Source of the DNA: Palauibacter sp022826685
Lineage (GTDB): Bacteria; Gemmatimonadota; Gemmatimonadetes; Palauibacterales; Palauibacteraceae
Direction: 5' to 3' (one strand)
NCBI RefSeq assembly: GCF_965221685.1
Contig: NZ_OZ244907.1
DNA length: 64,000 nucleotides
Positions 34,705 through 42,283 of the stretch are shown one piece after another. The notes below the pieces were generated by a model that worked only from the letters and a program-made list of their open reading frames with translations, made no database searches and was not told the DNA's origin. Numbering within the stretch: the stretch's first letter is position 1; every line of letters starts with the position of its first letter. The position numbers were made by a program, and so were the translations under genes.

Positions 34705-35733
34705 ATGACCTGGACTGCTCCCGAGCATTGGGTTCGCGTCGAGACGATCGATGCGCACACGGAGGGGGAGCCGCTGCGCGTCATCGTGGCGGGCTTCCCG
34801 GAGTTGGAGGGGGATACCGTCCTCGCGCGGCGTCGCGTCGCGCGGGCGGACCATGACGAACTCCGCCGTGCCCTCATGTGGGAGCCTCGGGGGCACGCGG
34901 ACATGTACGGTTGTCTTGTGATGCCTCCGGTGAGGCCGGGCTCGGACTTCTCCGTCCTCTTCCTGCACAACGAAGGCTACTCGACGATGTGCGGCCACGG
35001 GATCATCGGCGTGGCGAAGATCGCGGTCGAAGCCGGCTGGATCGACGAGGCAGGGGACGAGCGGCCGGTGACGATCGACACGCCCGCCGGCCTCGTGCGC
35101 GCCACCGCGATTCTGGACGGCGAACGGGTCGGTGAGGTCCGGTTCCTCAACGTGCCCTCGTTCGCGCCCGTGCTGGGGCAGTCCGTGGAGGTGGAGGGGC
35201 TGGGTACGGTGTCCTACGACCTCGCCTTCGGCGGCGCCTTCTACGCCTATGTCGATGCCGACGCGCTCGGGCTTCCGCTCCTGCCCAGCTCGGCCGCCGT
35301 CCTGATCGACGCGGGGCGCCGGATCACCCGCGCGGTGTCCTCCTCGGCGGGAGGCGACATCTCCCACCCCGACGACCCCGACCTGGGGTTCCTCTACGGC
35401 ACCGTGTTCACCAGCCGGGCCGCGGATCCCGCGCACCACTCGCGGCACGTCTGCATCTTCGCCGATGGGGAACTCGACCGCAGTCCGACGGGGACGGCGG
35501 TGAGCGGCCGCCTGGCCATCCTTCGCGCCCGAGGGGAGATCTCCGGGGATGCGGAAATCATCGTGGAGAGCATCATCGGAGGCCGGTTCAGCGGCCGGAT
35601 CGTCGACACGGCGGCCGTCGGCGAGCATCCGGCGGTCGTACCCGAGGTCGGGGGCCGGGCCTGGGTGACGGGTCGGCACGAGTTCCTCATCGATCCGGAC
35701 GACCCCTGGCGCGACGGCTTCCTCGTCCGCTGA
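34705..35733 (+). CDS. trans-3-hydroxy-L-proline dehydratase-like (proline racemase superfamily)
   Basis: ATG 34705 follows GAGGAG. The 342-residue protein has the family segments FLHNEGYSTMCGHGIIG (first catalytic cysteine) and DGELDRSPTGTAVSGRLA. In proline racemase and 4-hydroxyproline epimerase the second site is a cysteine; here it is threonine, as in trans-3-hydroxy-L-proline dehydratases. The enzyme would convert trans-3-hydroxyproline to a pyrroline carboxylate, on the route to proline, letting the cell use hydroxyproline from collagen-like protein. No reductase or transporter for the pathway is adjacent. Confidence 0.8.
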   Translation: MTWTAPEHWVRVETIDAHTEGEPLRVIVAGFPELEGDTVLARRRVARADHDELRRALMWEPRGHADMYGCLVMPPVRPGSDFSVLFLHNEGYSTMCGHGIIGVAKIAVEAGWIDEAGDERPVTIDTPAGLVRATAILDGERVGEVRFLNVPSFAPVLGQSVEVEGLGTVSYDLAFGGAFYAYVDADALGLPLLPSSAAVLIDAGRRITRAVSSSAGGDISHPDDPDLGFLYGTVFTSRAADPAHHSRHVCIFADGELDRSPTGTAVSGRLAILRARGEISGDAEIIVESIIGGRFSGRIVDTAAVGEHPAVVPEVGGRAWVTGRHEFLIDPDDPWRDGFLVR

Positions 35734-35793
35734 GGAGCCGGTCCCGCCGAGGCGCCGATTCACGCCCCGGATCCGTCGCCCACAGGAGGCGAA

Positions 35794-36360
35794 ATGCCGC
35801 ATATCGAGACGGTAGCTCCCGACGCAGCGGAGGGGCTCCTCGCCCGCGAGTACGAGAAGGCCGTCCGCCGCGCGGGGCGTGTCTTCAACGTGATCGGAAT
35901 CCAGAGCCTGAACCCGCCTGTCATGCGCGCCTCGATTCAACTCTACGAAGCGTTGATGCTCGCGCCGGGGCCGCTGGGGCGGGACGTGCGGGAGATGCTC
36001 GCGACCGTGACCTCACGCGAACTCGAGTGCTTCTACTGAACGGAGGCGCACGGAGAGGATCTCCGTCAGGCCACCGGAGACGATGAACTGGCCCGCGCGA
36101 TCCGCACCGACTACCGGACGGCGGGGCTCGACAGGAAGACGCGCCGGCTGCTGGACTATGCCGTGGCGATCACACGCGATCCGACCTCCACCGCCCGGCG
36201 GGACATCGACGAGTTGCGGGAGGTCGGCTGGACGGACGCACAGATCCTGACTGCGACCGAAGTCGTCGGCTTCTTCAACTACTACGTGCGCATGGTCGAG
36301 GCGCTCGGCGTCGAACCGGAACCCGAAATGGAGCGAGACCCCGAGGTGTGGCCGAACTAG
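35794..36360 (+). CDS. AhpD/CMD-family peroxidase-related protein, likely selenoprotein (CxxU)
   Basis: The AGGAGG site four bases before ATG 35794 supports this start. The first 81 codons end in ...ELECFY, then TGA at 36037-36039. The same frame continues without a break to the stop at 36358-36360, reading T-E-A-H-G-E-D-L-R. AhpD/carboxymuconolactone-decarboxylase proteins carry C-x-x-C-x-x-x-H as their redox centre. Here it reads C79-F-Y-[TGA 82]-T-E-A-H86, so the TGA replaces exactly the second cysteine. The C-terminal half (about 95 residues after TGA) matches the helical AhpD fold (RKTRRLLDYAVAITRDP). The best reading is a 188-residue selenoprotein with selenocysteine 82. A recent nonsense mutation or an assembly error would have to hit this very codon. 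It probably reduces peroxides. Confidence 0.8.
36037..36039 (+). other. In-frame UGA read as selenocysteine (proposed)
   Basis: This TGA sits at the position of the second cysteine of the CxxC motif of an AhpD-like protein. A cysteine codon would differ by one base. The frame on both sides encodes one continuous family match, which is the usual signature of a selenocysteine codon. Confidence 0.75.
36050..36066 (+). promoter_or_regulatory. SECIS-like stem-loop downstream of UGA
   Basis: ACGGAG (36050-36055) pairs with CTCCGT (36061-36066) to form a perfect 6-bp stem with a five-base loop AGGAT. The loop starts 16 nt after the UGA, and its second base is G. This fits the published bacterial SECIS rule (loop 16-37 nt from UGA, stem at least 4 bp, G in the first two loop positions). 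SelB recognition cannot be tested here. Confidence 0.6.
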
Positions 36361-38558
36361 CCTCCGCGTCGGCCGCGGGCCCGCGCGGCGCCGCTCGACC
36401 GCGTACTGCCGCCGCTGCGGCGGACCGCGCCCCCGGACCTGGACCCTCCGCTGGAACGTCCGACGCTCCCGCTCGACCGCGATGGACCGGCGGGCCGCAC
36501 CGCCGGCCGAGACGACCGCGGGACCGACTGGCGGGCCACGGGCCGCCGCGTGGGTGGGGCAGGGCGAACCACCGGCCGGGACGGCCTCGCCGTCGAGGGT
36601 CGCACGGCCGGTCTCGCCGGAGCGGACCGCACCGTCGGCCTCGTCGGGTTCGACCGTGCCGTCGGTCTCGCCGGAGCGGACCGCACAGTGGGCCTCGTCG
36701 GGTTCGACCGTGCCGTCGGCCGCGCCGGAGCGGACCGCACCGTCGGTCTCACTGGATTCGACCGTACCGTCGGCCGGGTCGTCGCGCCCCCCGCCCGGCG
36801 AACGGCCGGCTGCTCTCGGGTCGTCGCGCGCTGCACGCCGCTGGAACCCGACCGCGTCGTCGGCCGCACGGGCGGCCGTCTCGCAGAGCCTGAGACGTCC
36901 CGCGTCACGGGCCGCCGGACCGTCGAACGGGCGTCGTTCGTCGATGGCGGGGGGCTCGCCCGCTGCACGCCGGGCCGTTCCAGCCGCAGGGCGCGGCCCT
37001 CCGCCGACCGCGACGTGACGCGGACCGGTGCCGAACCCGCGATCCTCGAGGGGTCGCTTCGCGCTCCGGCGGTCGCGTCGCGCGGGCGGGCCGACCGGCC
37101 GTCGCGGCTCCGCAGCACGACGCGTTCGACCTCCCGCGGCAGGCTCGTGCCGCGATCGATGAAGCCGTTCGCATCGACCGCCGTTCTCCCGTCACGCGAG
37201 ACCGCGCGCCGCAGGCTCGCCAGCGTCTGCGCGGGTCGCCGCTGCGCCTGGCGCCCGAGCAGACGGGAATCCGTCAGCAGCACGCCGCGCTCGACCGCCT
37301 TCCGCCCGCGGCCGAAGTCCGAACCGCCCACCGAGTAGAAGTGCTGCCGCCGGTGTCCCAGGCGCCCGTGCGGCAGGAACGTCCAGTGCCGATACCGCCC
37401 GAAGCCGCCCCCGATGTGTCCGTAGACCCCGAAGTGGAAGCCCCAACTGCTCCCGTAAAAATTCCGGTAGTGGCGCCAGTAGTATCCGGAGGGAATCCAG
37501 CCCGCGTAGCTCGGACCCCAGTACCAGTAGACGTGCGCCACGGCGAAACGGCTGCCGGGGAACCAGATCCAGCCCCAGTTGGGATCGAGGTCCCAGTACC
37601 CGTAGTGGTACGGCACCCAGCCCCACGGTTCGTAGGAGACCCAGAACATGCCGCTCGGCGTGTTCCGCCAGCGCCCGTGCCGGTACGGCGCCCATCCCGT
37701 GGACACCCGCGGACGCCATGCGACCCCCGCGTCCACCTGCACCCACGACCCGTGTCCTCCGAGCGAAGACGCGGCGTAGTGGAGATCCGGATCCACGTGA
37801 GCGGCGTACGCGCCGCCCGCCTGCTCGCCGAGTCCCCGCCCCCACGCCTCCAGTTTCTGGAGACCCGGGGCCGCCGCGAACCGGAGCCGGTCACCCTGCG
37901 TCCCCTCCACGAAGAGACTCTCTCCCGGGCGAACCTCGGCGAGTTCCGTCCGTGTCGTGACCTCGGCCACCCCCTCGCGCACGACGACCTCGCTGCGGCC
38001 CCGGTCGTCGACGACGATCAGGAAGGTGCCGGCGCCCTGCGGCCGGATCGTCGCGTTCGGCGTGACGACGGAGGGCCGCTCGGAGCCCGGCGGGTTCGCC
38101 GCCGCCACGAGCTGCAGCGACCCGCGCGCGAGTTCGAGGATGGAGGCGGGATCGCTCGTGTCCGCAGAGTTGGCGAGCGCGCGGAAAAGGAGCTCCGACC
38201 GGTCTCCGATCCGAACGAGGTTTCCGTCGGCGAGCACGATTTCGACACGCGATTCGCCCGACGCGAAGATCCGGTCGCCGACGAGGACGGGTTCGTTCAC
38301 CGAGAGCTGGATGCGCTCCCGGGTGTCTCCCTGAATGAGCGTCGCGGACCCGTCCAGCGCGCGCAGGTACCCGTAGCTGCCGTCGATCCCGCTCTGCGCG
38401 ATCGCGGCATCGTAGTCGATCGGGATCCCCTCCTCCTGGGCGGAAACCGGGGGCGCGGCGAACGAGATGCCCCACGCCACCCCGACTGCCCACACCCGCC
38501 GCCGGCCCCGCAACCACCGGGGGGCCTCGGATTCTCCTGTTGCCTTTGTGAACCGCAT
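36357..38558 (-). CDS. FecR-domain, DUF6600-type exported protein
   Basis: The 733-residue product has a signal peptide (about residues 15-41), a FecR-like beta domain (about 60-225; SVNEPVLVGDRIFASGESRVEIVLADGNLVRIG), then a Trp/Tyr-rich DUF6600 region (about 250-420) containing WVPYHYGYWDLDPNWGWIW. The last 250 residues are Arg/Pro/Ser/Thr-rich and low in complexity, with three 18-residue repeats. FecR domains sense periplasmic signals; here no sigma/anti-sigma partner is attached, and the DUF6600 part probably acts at the cell surface. The stop overlaps the end of the selenoprotein gene by four bases, so the two are convergent. Confidence 0.75.
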   Translation of the reverse strand: MRFTKATGESEAPRWLRGRRRVWAVGVAWGISFAAPPVSAQEEGIPIDYDAAIAQSGIDGSYGYLRALDGSATLIQGDTRERIQLSVNEPVLVGDRIFASGESRVEIVLADGNLVRIGDRSELLFRALANSADTSDPASILELARGSLQLVAAANPPGSERPSVVTPNATIRPQGAGTFLIVVDDRGRSEVVVREGVAEVTTRTELAEVRPGESLFVEGTQGDRLRFAAAPGLQKLEAWGRGLGEQAGGAYAAHVDPDLHYAASSLGGHGSWVQVDAGVAWRPRVSTGWAPYRHGRWRNTPSGMFWVSYEPWGWVPYHYGYWDLDPNWGWIWFPGSRFAVAHVYWYWGPSYAGWIPSGYYWRHYRNFYGSSWGFHFGVYGHIGGGFGRYRHWTFLPHGRLGHRRQHFYSVGGSDFGRGRKAVERGVLLTDSRLLGRQAQRRPAQTLASLRRAVSRDGRTAVDANGFIDRGTSLPREVERVVLRSRDGRSARPRDATAGARSDPSRIAGSAPVRVTSRSAEGRALRLERPGVQRASPPPSTNDARSTVRRPVTRDVSGSARRPPVRPTTRSGSSGVQRATTREQPAVRRAGGATTRPTVRSNPVRPTVRSAPARPTARSNPTRPTVRSAPARPTARSNPTRPTVRSAPARPAVRPSTARPSRPVVRPAPPTRRPVARQSVPRSSRPAVRPAGPSRSSGSVGRSSGGSRSGGAVRRSGGSTRSSGAARARGRRGG
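36607..36768. repeat. Three tandem 54-bp coding repeats
   Basis: Three 54-bp units (36607-36660, 36661-36714, 36715-36768) are head to tail in the C-terminal low-complexity part of the DUF6600 protein. Each encodes an 18-residue Arg/Pro/Thr/Ser unit such as RPTVRSAPARPTARSNPT. Copies differ by few bases, so the array is recent and may vary in length between strains. Confidence 0.8.
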
Positions 38559-38652
38559 CCCGAGCTCCCGTGTTTCTCCGGTCCCCGCCCCGGACGGCAG
38601 GCTCGCCGCCGGGGCTGTCTTCAGAGACTAGACGGTCCGCGCAGGAAGTCGG

Positions 38653-39789
38653 TCACTCGGCGAGGTCGTCGATCCACTCCGCGATGAAGACGTTCGTGTT
38701 CCCCTCGTGCGACCCGTGCCGGTTCGACGCGAACACGAGATGACGGCCGTCCGGGCTGAACATGGGGAAGCTCTCGAACTCCTCGCTGAACGTGACCTGC
38801 TCGAGCCCCGTCCCGTCCAGGTTGATCAGAAAAAGGTCGAAGTTGCGGCTGTCCGGATCGTTCAGGTTCGAGGAGAAGATCACCTTCTCGCCGCTCGGGT
38901 GGAAGAAGGGCGCGAAGTTCGCGGCCCCGTTGTCCGTGAGGCGAATCGGGTTCGAGCCGTCCGCATCCATCACGTAGATGTCGAGCACGCCGGGCCGCAC
39001 GAGACCGTCGGCCAGGAGCCCCTGGTAGTCCACGAGTTCCTCCCCGCTCTCGGGATACCTCGCCCGATAGACGATCTTCGTCCCGTCCGGGGAATAGAAC
39101 GGGCCGCCATCGTATCCGGGTTCGTCCGTCAGTTGCTGCACGTCGGAGCCGTCGGGGTTCATCGAGTAGATGTTCAGGTCTCCGTCCCGCGTGGAGGTGA
39201 ACACGATCCGCGAGCCGTCTGGAGAGAGTGTCGGCTCCGCGTCGTACCCGGGGCTCGATGAGATCACGCGGACGTCGGAGCCGTCGGGCCGCGCCGAGTA
39301 GATGTCGTAGTCGTAGAGCGCCCACACGTAGCCGCGGCGCATGTCCGGGGGCGGAGGACACCCGGGCGCCGCGTGGTGGGTCGAACTGTAGACGATTCTG
39401 GAATCATCCGGGAAGAAGTAGCCGCAGGTGGTGCGGCCGAGCCCGGTCGACACGAGGCGTCGTTCGCCGCCTTCGATGGTCATCGTGTAGATCTGGTCGC
39501 ACTCGAACTCGTCCTCGTGGGTGCGCTGGAAGATCAGCCGCTGTCCGTCCGAGGAGTAGTAGGCCTCGGCGTTCTCGCCCTCGAAGGTGAGCTGGGTCAG
39601 ACTCGCGAAACGCCGCTCTTCCGGGAGCGGATCGCGGATCACGGCACTCGTCTCTGCGCGGCCCTCCTCCGCCGTGGCGCCGCTCCCGTCTCCGGCATCG
39701 CCGGCGCAGGCCGTCGCCACGGACGCGGCGATGAGCGTGAGCACGACGCGGCTGGGCGCGGGCGCCGAAACCGAAAACTCTGAGTTCAA
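38653..39789 (-). CDS. TolB/PD40-type propeller lipoprotein
   Basis: The frame is open to 40479, but TTG 39789 sits five bases after a GGAGG site and gives a signal sequence (SRVVLTLIAASVATACAG) with a lipobox cysteine near residue 28. The 378-residue product has at least five PD40/WD40-like repeats, for example GYDAEPTLSPDGSRIVFTST and GYDGGPFYSPDGTKIVYR. It is a periplasmic or surface beta-propeller, probably a binding scaffold; no enzymatic residues are visible. It diverges from the ECF sigma operon; see the ECF-like promoter note. Confidence 0.75.
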   Translation of the reverse strand: MNSEFSVSAPAPSRVVLTLIAASVATACAGDAGDGSGATAEEGRAETSAVIRDPLPEERRFASLTQLTFEGENAEAYYSSDGQRLIFQRTHEDEFECDQIYTMTIEGGERRLVSTGLGRTTCGYFFPDDSRIVYSSTHHAAPGCPPPPDMRRGYVWALYDYDIYSARPDGSDVRVISSSPGYDAEPTLSPDGSRIVFTSTRDGDLNIYSMNPDGSDVQQLTDEPGYDGGPFYSPDGTKIVYRARYPESGEELVDYQGLLADGLVRPGVLDIYVMDADGSNPIRLTDNGAANFAPFFHPSGEKVIFSSNLNDPDSRNFDLFLINLDGTGLEQVTFSEEFESFPMFSPDGRHLVFASNRHGSHEGNTNVFIAEWIDDLAE

Positions 39790-39869
39790 GAAAACCTCCG
39801 GGTGCTCCGGGTGGGGGCTGCGGGCACACACGGTACGGTTCGCGTGCGCGCGCGGCCAGCCGTCCCGTT

Positions 39870-39895
39870 TCACGGATTCCGGAATGATACGTTCC
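39870..39895 (-). promoter_or_regulatory. ECF-type promoter-like sequence
   Basis: On the minus strand GGAAC (complement of 39891-39895) is followed after 16 bp by CGTGA (complement of 39870-39874), the spacing typical of ECF sigma promoters. It points at the PD40 gene (start 82 bp away) and lies in the spacer shared with the ECF sigma gene. A 10-bp palindrome ATTCCGGAAT (39876-39885) lies between. A match of this length can occur by chance. Confidence 0.2.
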
Positions 39896-39924
39896 AGGGG
39901 GTGAGAACGAAGGAGAGGGGGCGG

Positions 39925-40437
39925 GTGAACGACTGGTCCGAACGTTACGGCGGGGAACTGGAGCGCCATGTCGCCGCGATGCTGGGAGACGCGGAGGATG
40001 CGCGCGACATCGTGCAGGAGCTGTGGGTGACGGCGCTTCGCGCGCGGCCCGAGGCGGGAGACGCGGTGAACGTCCGCGCGTGGCTGTACCGGGTCGCGAC
40101 CCGCCGGGCGCTCGACCGCATCTCGATGCGCCGCCGCCGCTCGGAGTTGCTCGCGGCCCACTCCGGGGAATTGGAGCCCGGCTCGCTTCCCGTGGCCGAC
40201 GCGGCGTTGAACCGGCTTTCGGAGGCCGCCGCGGCCCGCGTCCGGAAGGGTGTGGCGGAGCTTCCCCGGCGGCAGCGGGACGCGGTCTGGCTCCGCTGGA
40301 TCGAAGAGTTGGACTACGCGACGATCGCGCGACGGATGGGATCCTCTCCCGAGGCCGCGAGGGCGAACGTCTACCAGGGGATGAAGAAGCTGCGCCGAGA
40401 CCTCGCCGAGGTGTGGCGCGAGGAGGGACCGATATGA
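39925..40437 (+). CDS. ECF-family RNA polymerase sigma factor
   Basis: GTG 39925 follows AGGAG by nine bases; GTG 39901 is a second option. The 170-residue product has region 2 (residues about 18-75: AEDARDIVQELWVTALRA, VRAWLYRVATRRALDRI) and region 4 (about 112-160: LPRRQRDAVWLRWIEELDYATIARRMG, a helix-turn-helix). There is no extra C-terminal domain. ECF sigma factors direct RNA polymerase to stress genes and are held by an anti-sigma protein. The TGA overlaps the ATG of the MGMT fusion gene by four bases, the usual sigma/anti-sigma arrangement. Confidence 0.9.
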   Translation: MNDWSERYGGELERHVAAMLGDAEDARDIVQELWVTALRARPEAGDAVNVRAWLYRVATRRALDRISMRRRRSELLAAHSGELEPGSLPVADAALNRLSEAAAARVRKGVAELPRRQRDAVWLRWIEELDYATIARRMGSSPEAARANVYQGMKKLRRDLAEVWREEGPI

Positions 40438-41156
40438 CTGGACGCCGCACGAACTGTAGCGACGAAGATCTGGTTGCATGGATTCTAGGCGATCTGGATG
40501 CGGAGGCTGCCGAGGCGATGACCGAGGACCTGGCGGCGAGCCCAGACCTCCGGGAGCGGGCGGCGGAGTACCGCATGCTCCATCGTTCCGCGGAGGGCCT
40601 GCGGGACGGCCCCGTCATCCGCTGGCGCCGCTTCCATTCGCCCTTCGGCGCCATGCGGGTCGCGGCGAGCGCCGCGGGTCTGGTCGCGCTCTCGTGGCAG
40701 GACGAAAGCGATGATGCGTTCGTCGCCGGCCTCGAGGGCCGGTACCGGTCCACGCCCGTGGTGTGCGACACCGACCGGCTCGCCCCCGCGGAAGAGCAGC
40801 TGACGGAGTACTTCGGCCGCCGCCGCCCCCGCTTCGATCTTTTTGTCGACCTCACGGAGCTGGGCGACTTCCAGCGCGCCGTGCTGGACGCGGCCTCGGG
40901 GCTCGGTTTCGGGGAGACGGTGACGTACACGGAGATCGCGCGTCGGATCGGGCGTCCAAAGGCCTCGCGCGCGGTCGGCAACGCGCTCGGCCGGAACCCG
41001 ATCCCGATCATCGTGCCGTGCCACCGCGTCGTCCGCACCGACGGAACTCTGGGCGGATACACCGGCGGGCTCCGCTACAAGCGCACCCTCCTCGACATCG
41101 AGGGCCGGACCGATCTTCTCGGCTCACACGCCCAGACGGAGATCCCGCTCGCCTGA
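40434..41156 (+). CDS. anti-sigma-like domain fused to O6-alkylguanine-DNA alkyltransferase (MGMT/Ogt)
   Basis: The 240-residue product has two parts. Residues 9-50 (DEDLVAWILGDLDAEAAEAM and LAASPDLRERAAEYRM) match the N-terminal helix of RskA/ZAS-type anti-sigma factors, but without the zinc residues His/Cys. Residues 62-225 are a complete MGMT: FHSPFGAMRVAASAAG, TYTEIARRIGRP (Tyr and arginine finger region ASRAVGNALGRNP), and the alkyl acceptor cysteine C196 in IIVPCHRVV. MGMT removes alkyl groups from O6-guanine by self-alkylation. There is no transmembrane segment, so the protein is soluble. Co-translation with the ECF sigma factor suggests that alkylation of C196 changes sigma binding. 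This is inference. Confidence 0.85.
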   Translation: MTGRRTNCSDEDLVAWILGDLDAEAAEAMTEDLAASPDLRERAAEYRMLHRSAEGLRDGPVIRWRRFHSPFGAMRVAASAAGLVALSWQDESDDAFVAGLEGRYRSTPVVCDTDRLAPAEEQLTEYFGRRRPRFDLFVDLTELGDFQRAVLDAASGLGFGETVTYTEIARRIGRPKASRAVGNALGRNPIPIIVPCHRVVRTDGTLGGYTGGLRYKRTLLDIEGRTDLLGSHAQTEIPLA

Positions 41157-41167
41157 CCGCGGGGGTC

Positions 41168-41232
41168 GGCGCGGCGCGGAACTCCGGCTGCCGCCGCCGG
41201 TACCTCCCGAGACAGGGTCCCGGCGCCGCGCC
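41168..41232. repeat. Inverted repeat in spacer after the MGMT fusion
   Basis: GGCGCGGCGC (41168-41177) and GCGCCGCGCC (41223-41232) are exact inverse complements over 10 bp with 45 bp between. The surrounding spacer is plain GC-rich sequence and no T-run follows, so a termination role is uncertain. No gene is seen in 41157-41280. Confidence 0.3.
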
Positions 41233-41280
41233 TTCCGCGCGAACGCCGGGAAGGGGGGCATCTTCACGGGAGTCGCAGCC

Positions 41281-42252
41281 ATGTCCGCTTCATCGAAAGC
41301 CGTTGCCGCCATTGGAGTTCTGTCCATGCTCGTCGTCGCCTCCGGAGGTCCCGGGGACGCCGCCGACGAGGCGTCCGGCCGCACCGCGACGGCGCCGCCC
41401 TCGGCGGCCACGTTCGCGCGGGCAGAACCGGGGGTGCTGGAGACGCGGCGGATTCAGGGGCACCTGCTCGATGTCGAGGGGGTGCTGAGGCGAAGGGCGA
41501 CGGACGCGCTCAGCGCCGCGCAGAGGGAGAGTCGGAACGCCGCCCTGAACTGGCTGCGCGAGTACCGGGAACGGGGGGAGTTCCCCCGCAACCACACGCA
41601 CGCCGGCCGTGTGCCCGTCTTCGTCGACGAACAAGGGACGCCGTGCGCGGTGGCCTACCTGCTTCAGAGGTCGGGCAGGGAGGACCTCGTCCGTGAGATC
41701 GCGAGCGCGGACAACAACGTGTACGCGTGGGAGCTTGCCGGCGACGTACGCTTCTCCGAGTGGCTCGATGAGACGGGTCTCACGCTGGACGAAGCCGCGA
41801 GGATCCAGCCCGCCTACGCCGACGGTTGCCTCTGCCCCCGGGGTGAGGCGTCCCGCACCTGGCGATACGTCACTCCGTTCGCCCTGGGGTCGGTCCTCGC
41901 GGGTTACGTCGCGAATGGCGCGGCCCAACCCGGAGCGTGGGAAAGGACCGCGGTGGGCGCGCTCAACGGGGCCTTTGCCGTGGCGCACGCGGGTCTTGCC
42001 GTCAACGCGGCGCGCGAGTGGGAGGATCGGAGCTTCGGAGCGAGAGGCTCCACGCTCGCCAACTCCGCGTTGGCGCTTGTGTCCGGATACACGGCGTGGA
42101 GCCTCCTGCGGTCCCGCCCGGATGAGCCTGCCGCGTCCGGGTCCGAAACGGGACTCGCGAGCGTGCTGAGGTCGCAACGCCCGCGGCTTCTCGCGCCTTC
42201 GGCGGCCTGGGTCGGCGGCGGCCTGGGCCTGCAGGTGCGCCTGGTCCACTGA
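41281..42252 (+). CDS. exported protein of unknown function
   Basis: The 323-residue product has a signal peptide (about residues 6-28). A conserved-looking segment follows: LNWLREYRERGEFPRNHTHAGRVPVFVDEQGTPCAVAYLL and SGREDLVREIASADNNVYAWELAG, ending DETGLTLDEAARIQPAY. A short cysteine pair lies in DGCLCPRG. After it come hydrophobic helices (about 205-240). I recognise this only as a hypothetical protein pattern seen in Gemmatimonadota and Bacteroidota and cannot assign a function. The motif HAGRVPVFVD may be a binding site. Confidence 0.6.
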   Translation: MSASSKAVAAIGVLSMLVVASGGPGDAADEASGRTATAPPSAATFARAEPGVLETRRIQGHLLDVEGVLRRRATDALSAAQRESRNAALNWLREYRERGEFPRNHTHAGRVPVFVDEQGTPCAVAYLLQRSGREDLVREIASADNNVYAWELAGDVRFSEWLDETGLTLDEAARIQPAYADGCLCPRGEASRTWRYVTPFALGSVLAGYVANGAAQPGAWERTAVGALNGAFAVAHAGLAVNAAREWEDRSFGARGSTLANSALALVSGYTAWSLLRSRPDEPAASGSETGLASVLRSQRPRLLAPSAAWVGGGLGLQVRLVH

Positions 42253-42283
42253 GCCGGGCAGCCTCTCCGCGTCGGGAGTCGTT

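Noticed and set aside
35794..36360. Two short separate genes, or a pseudogene, at the AhpD-like locus.
   Set aside because: Both parts are in one frame, share one fold, and the TGA replaces the second redox cysteine exactly; no other disabling change is seen.
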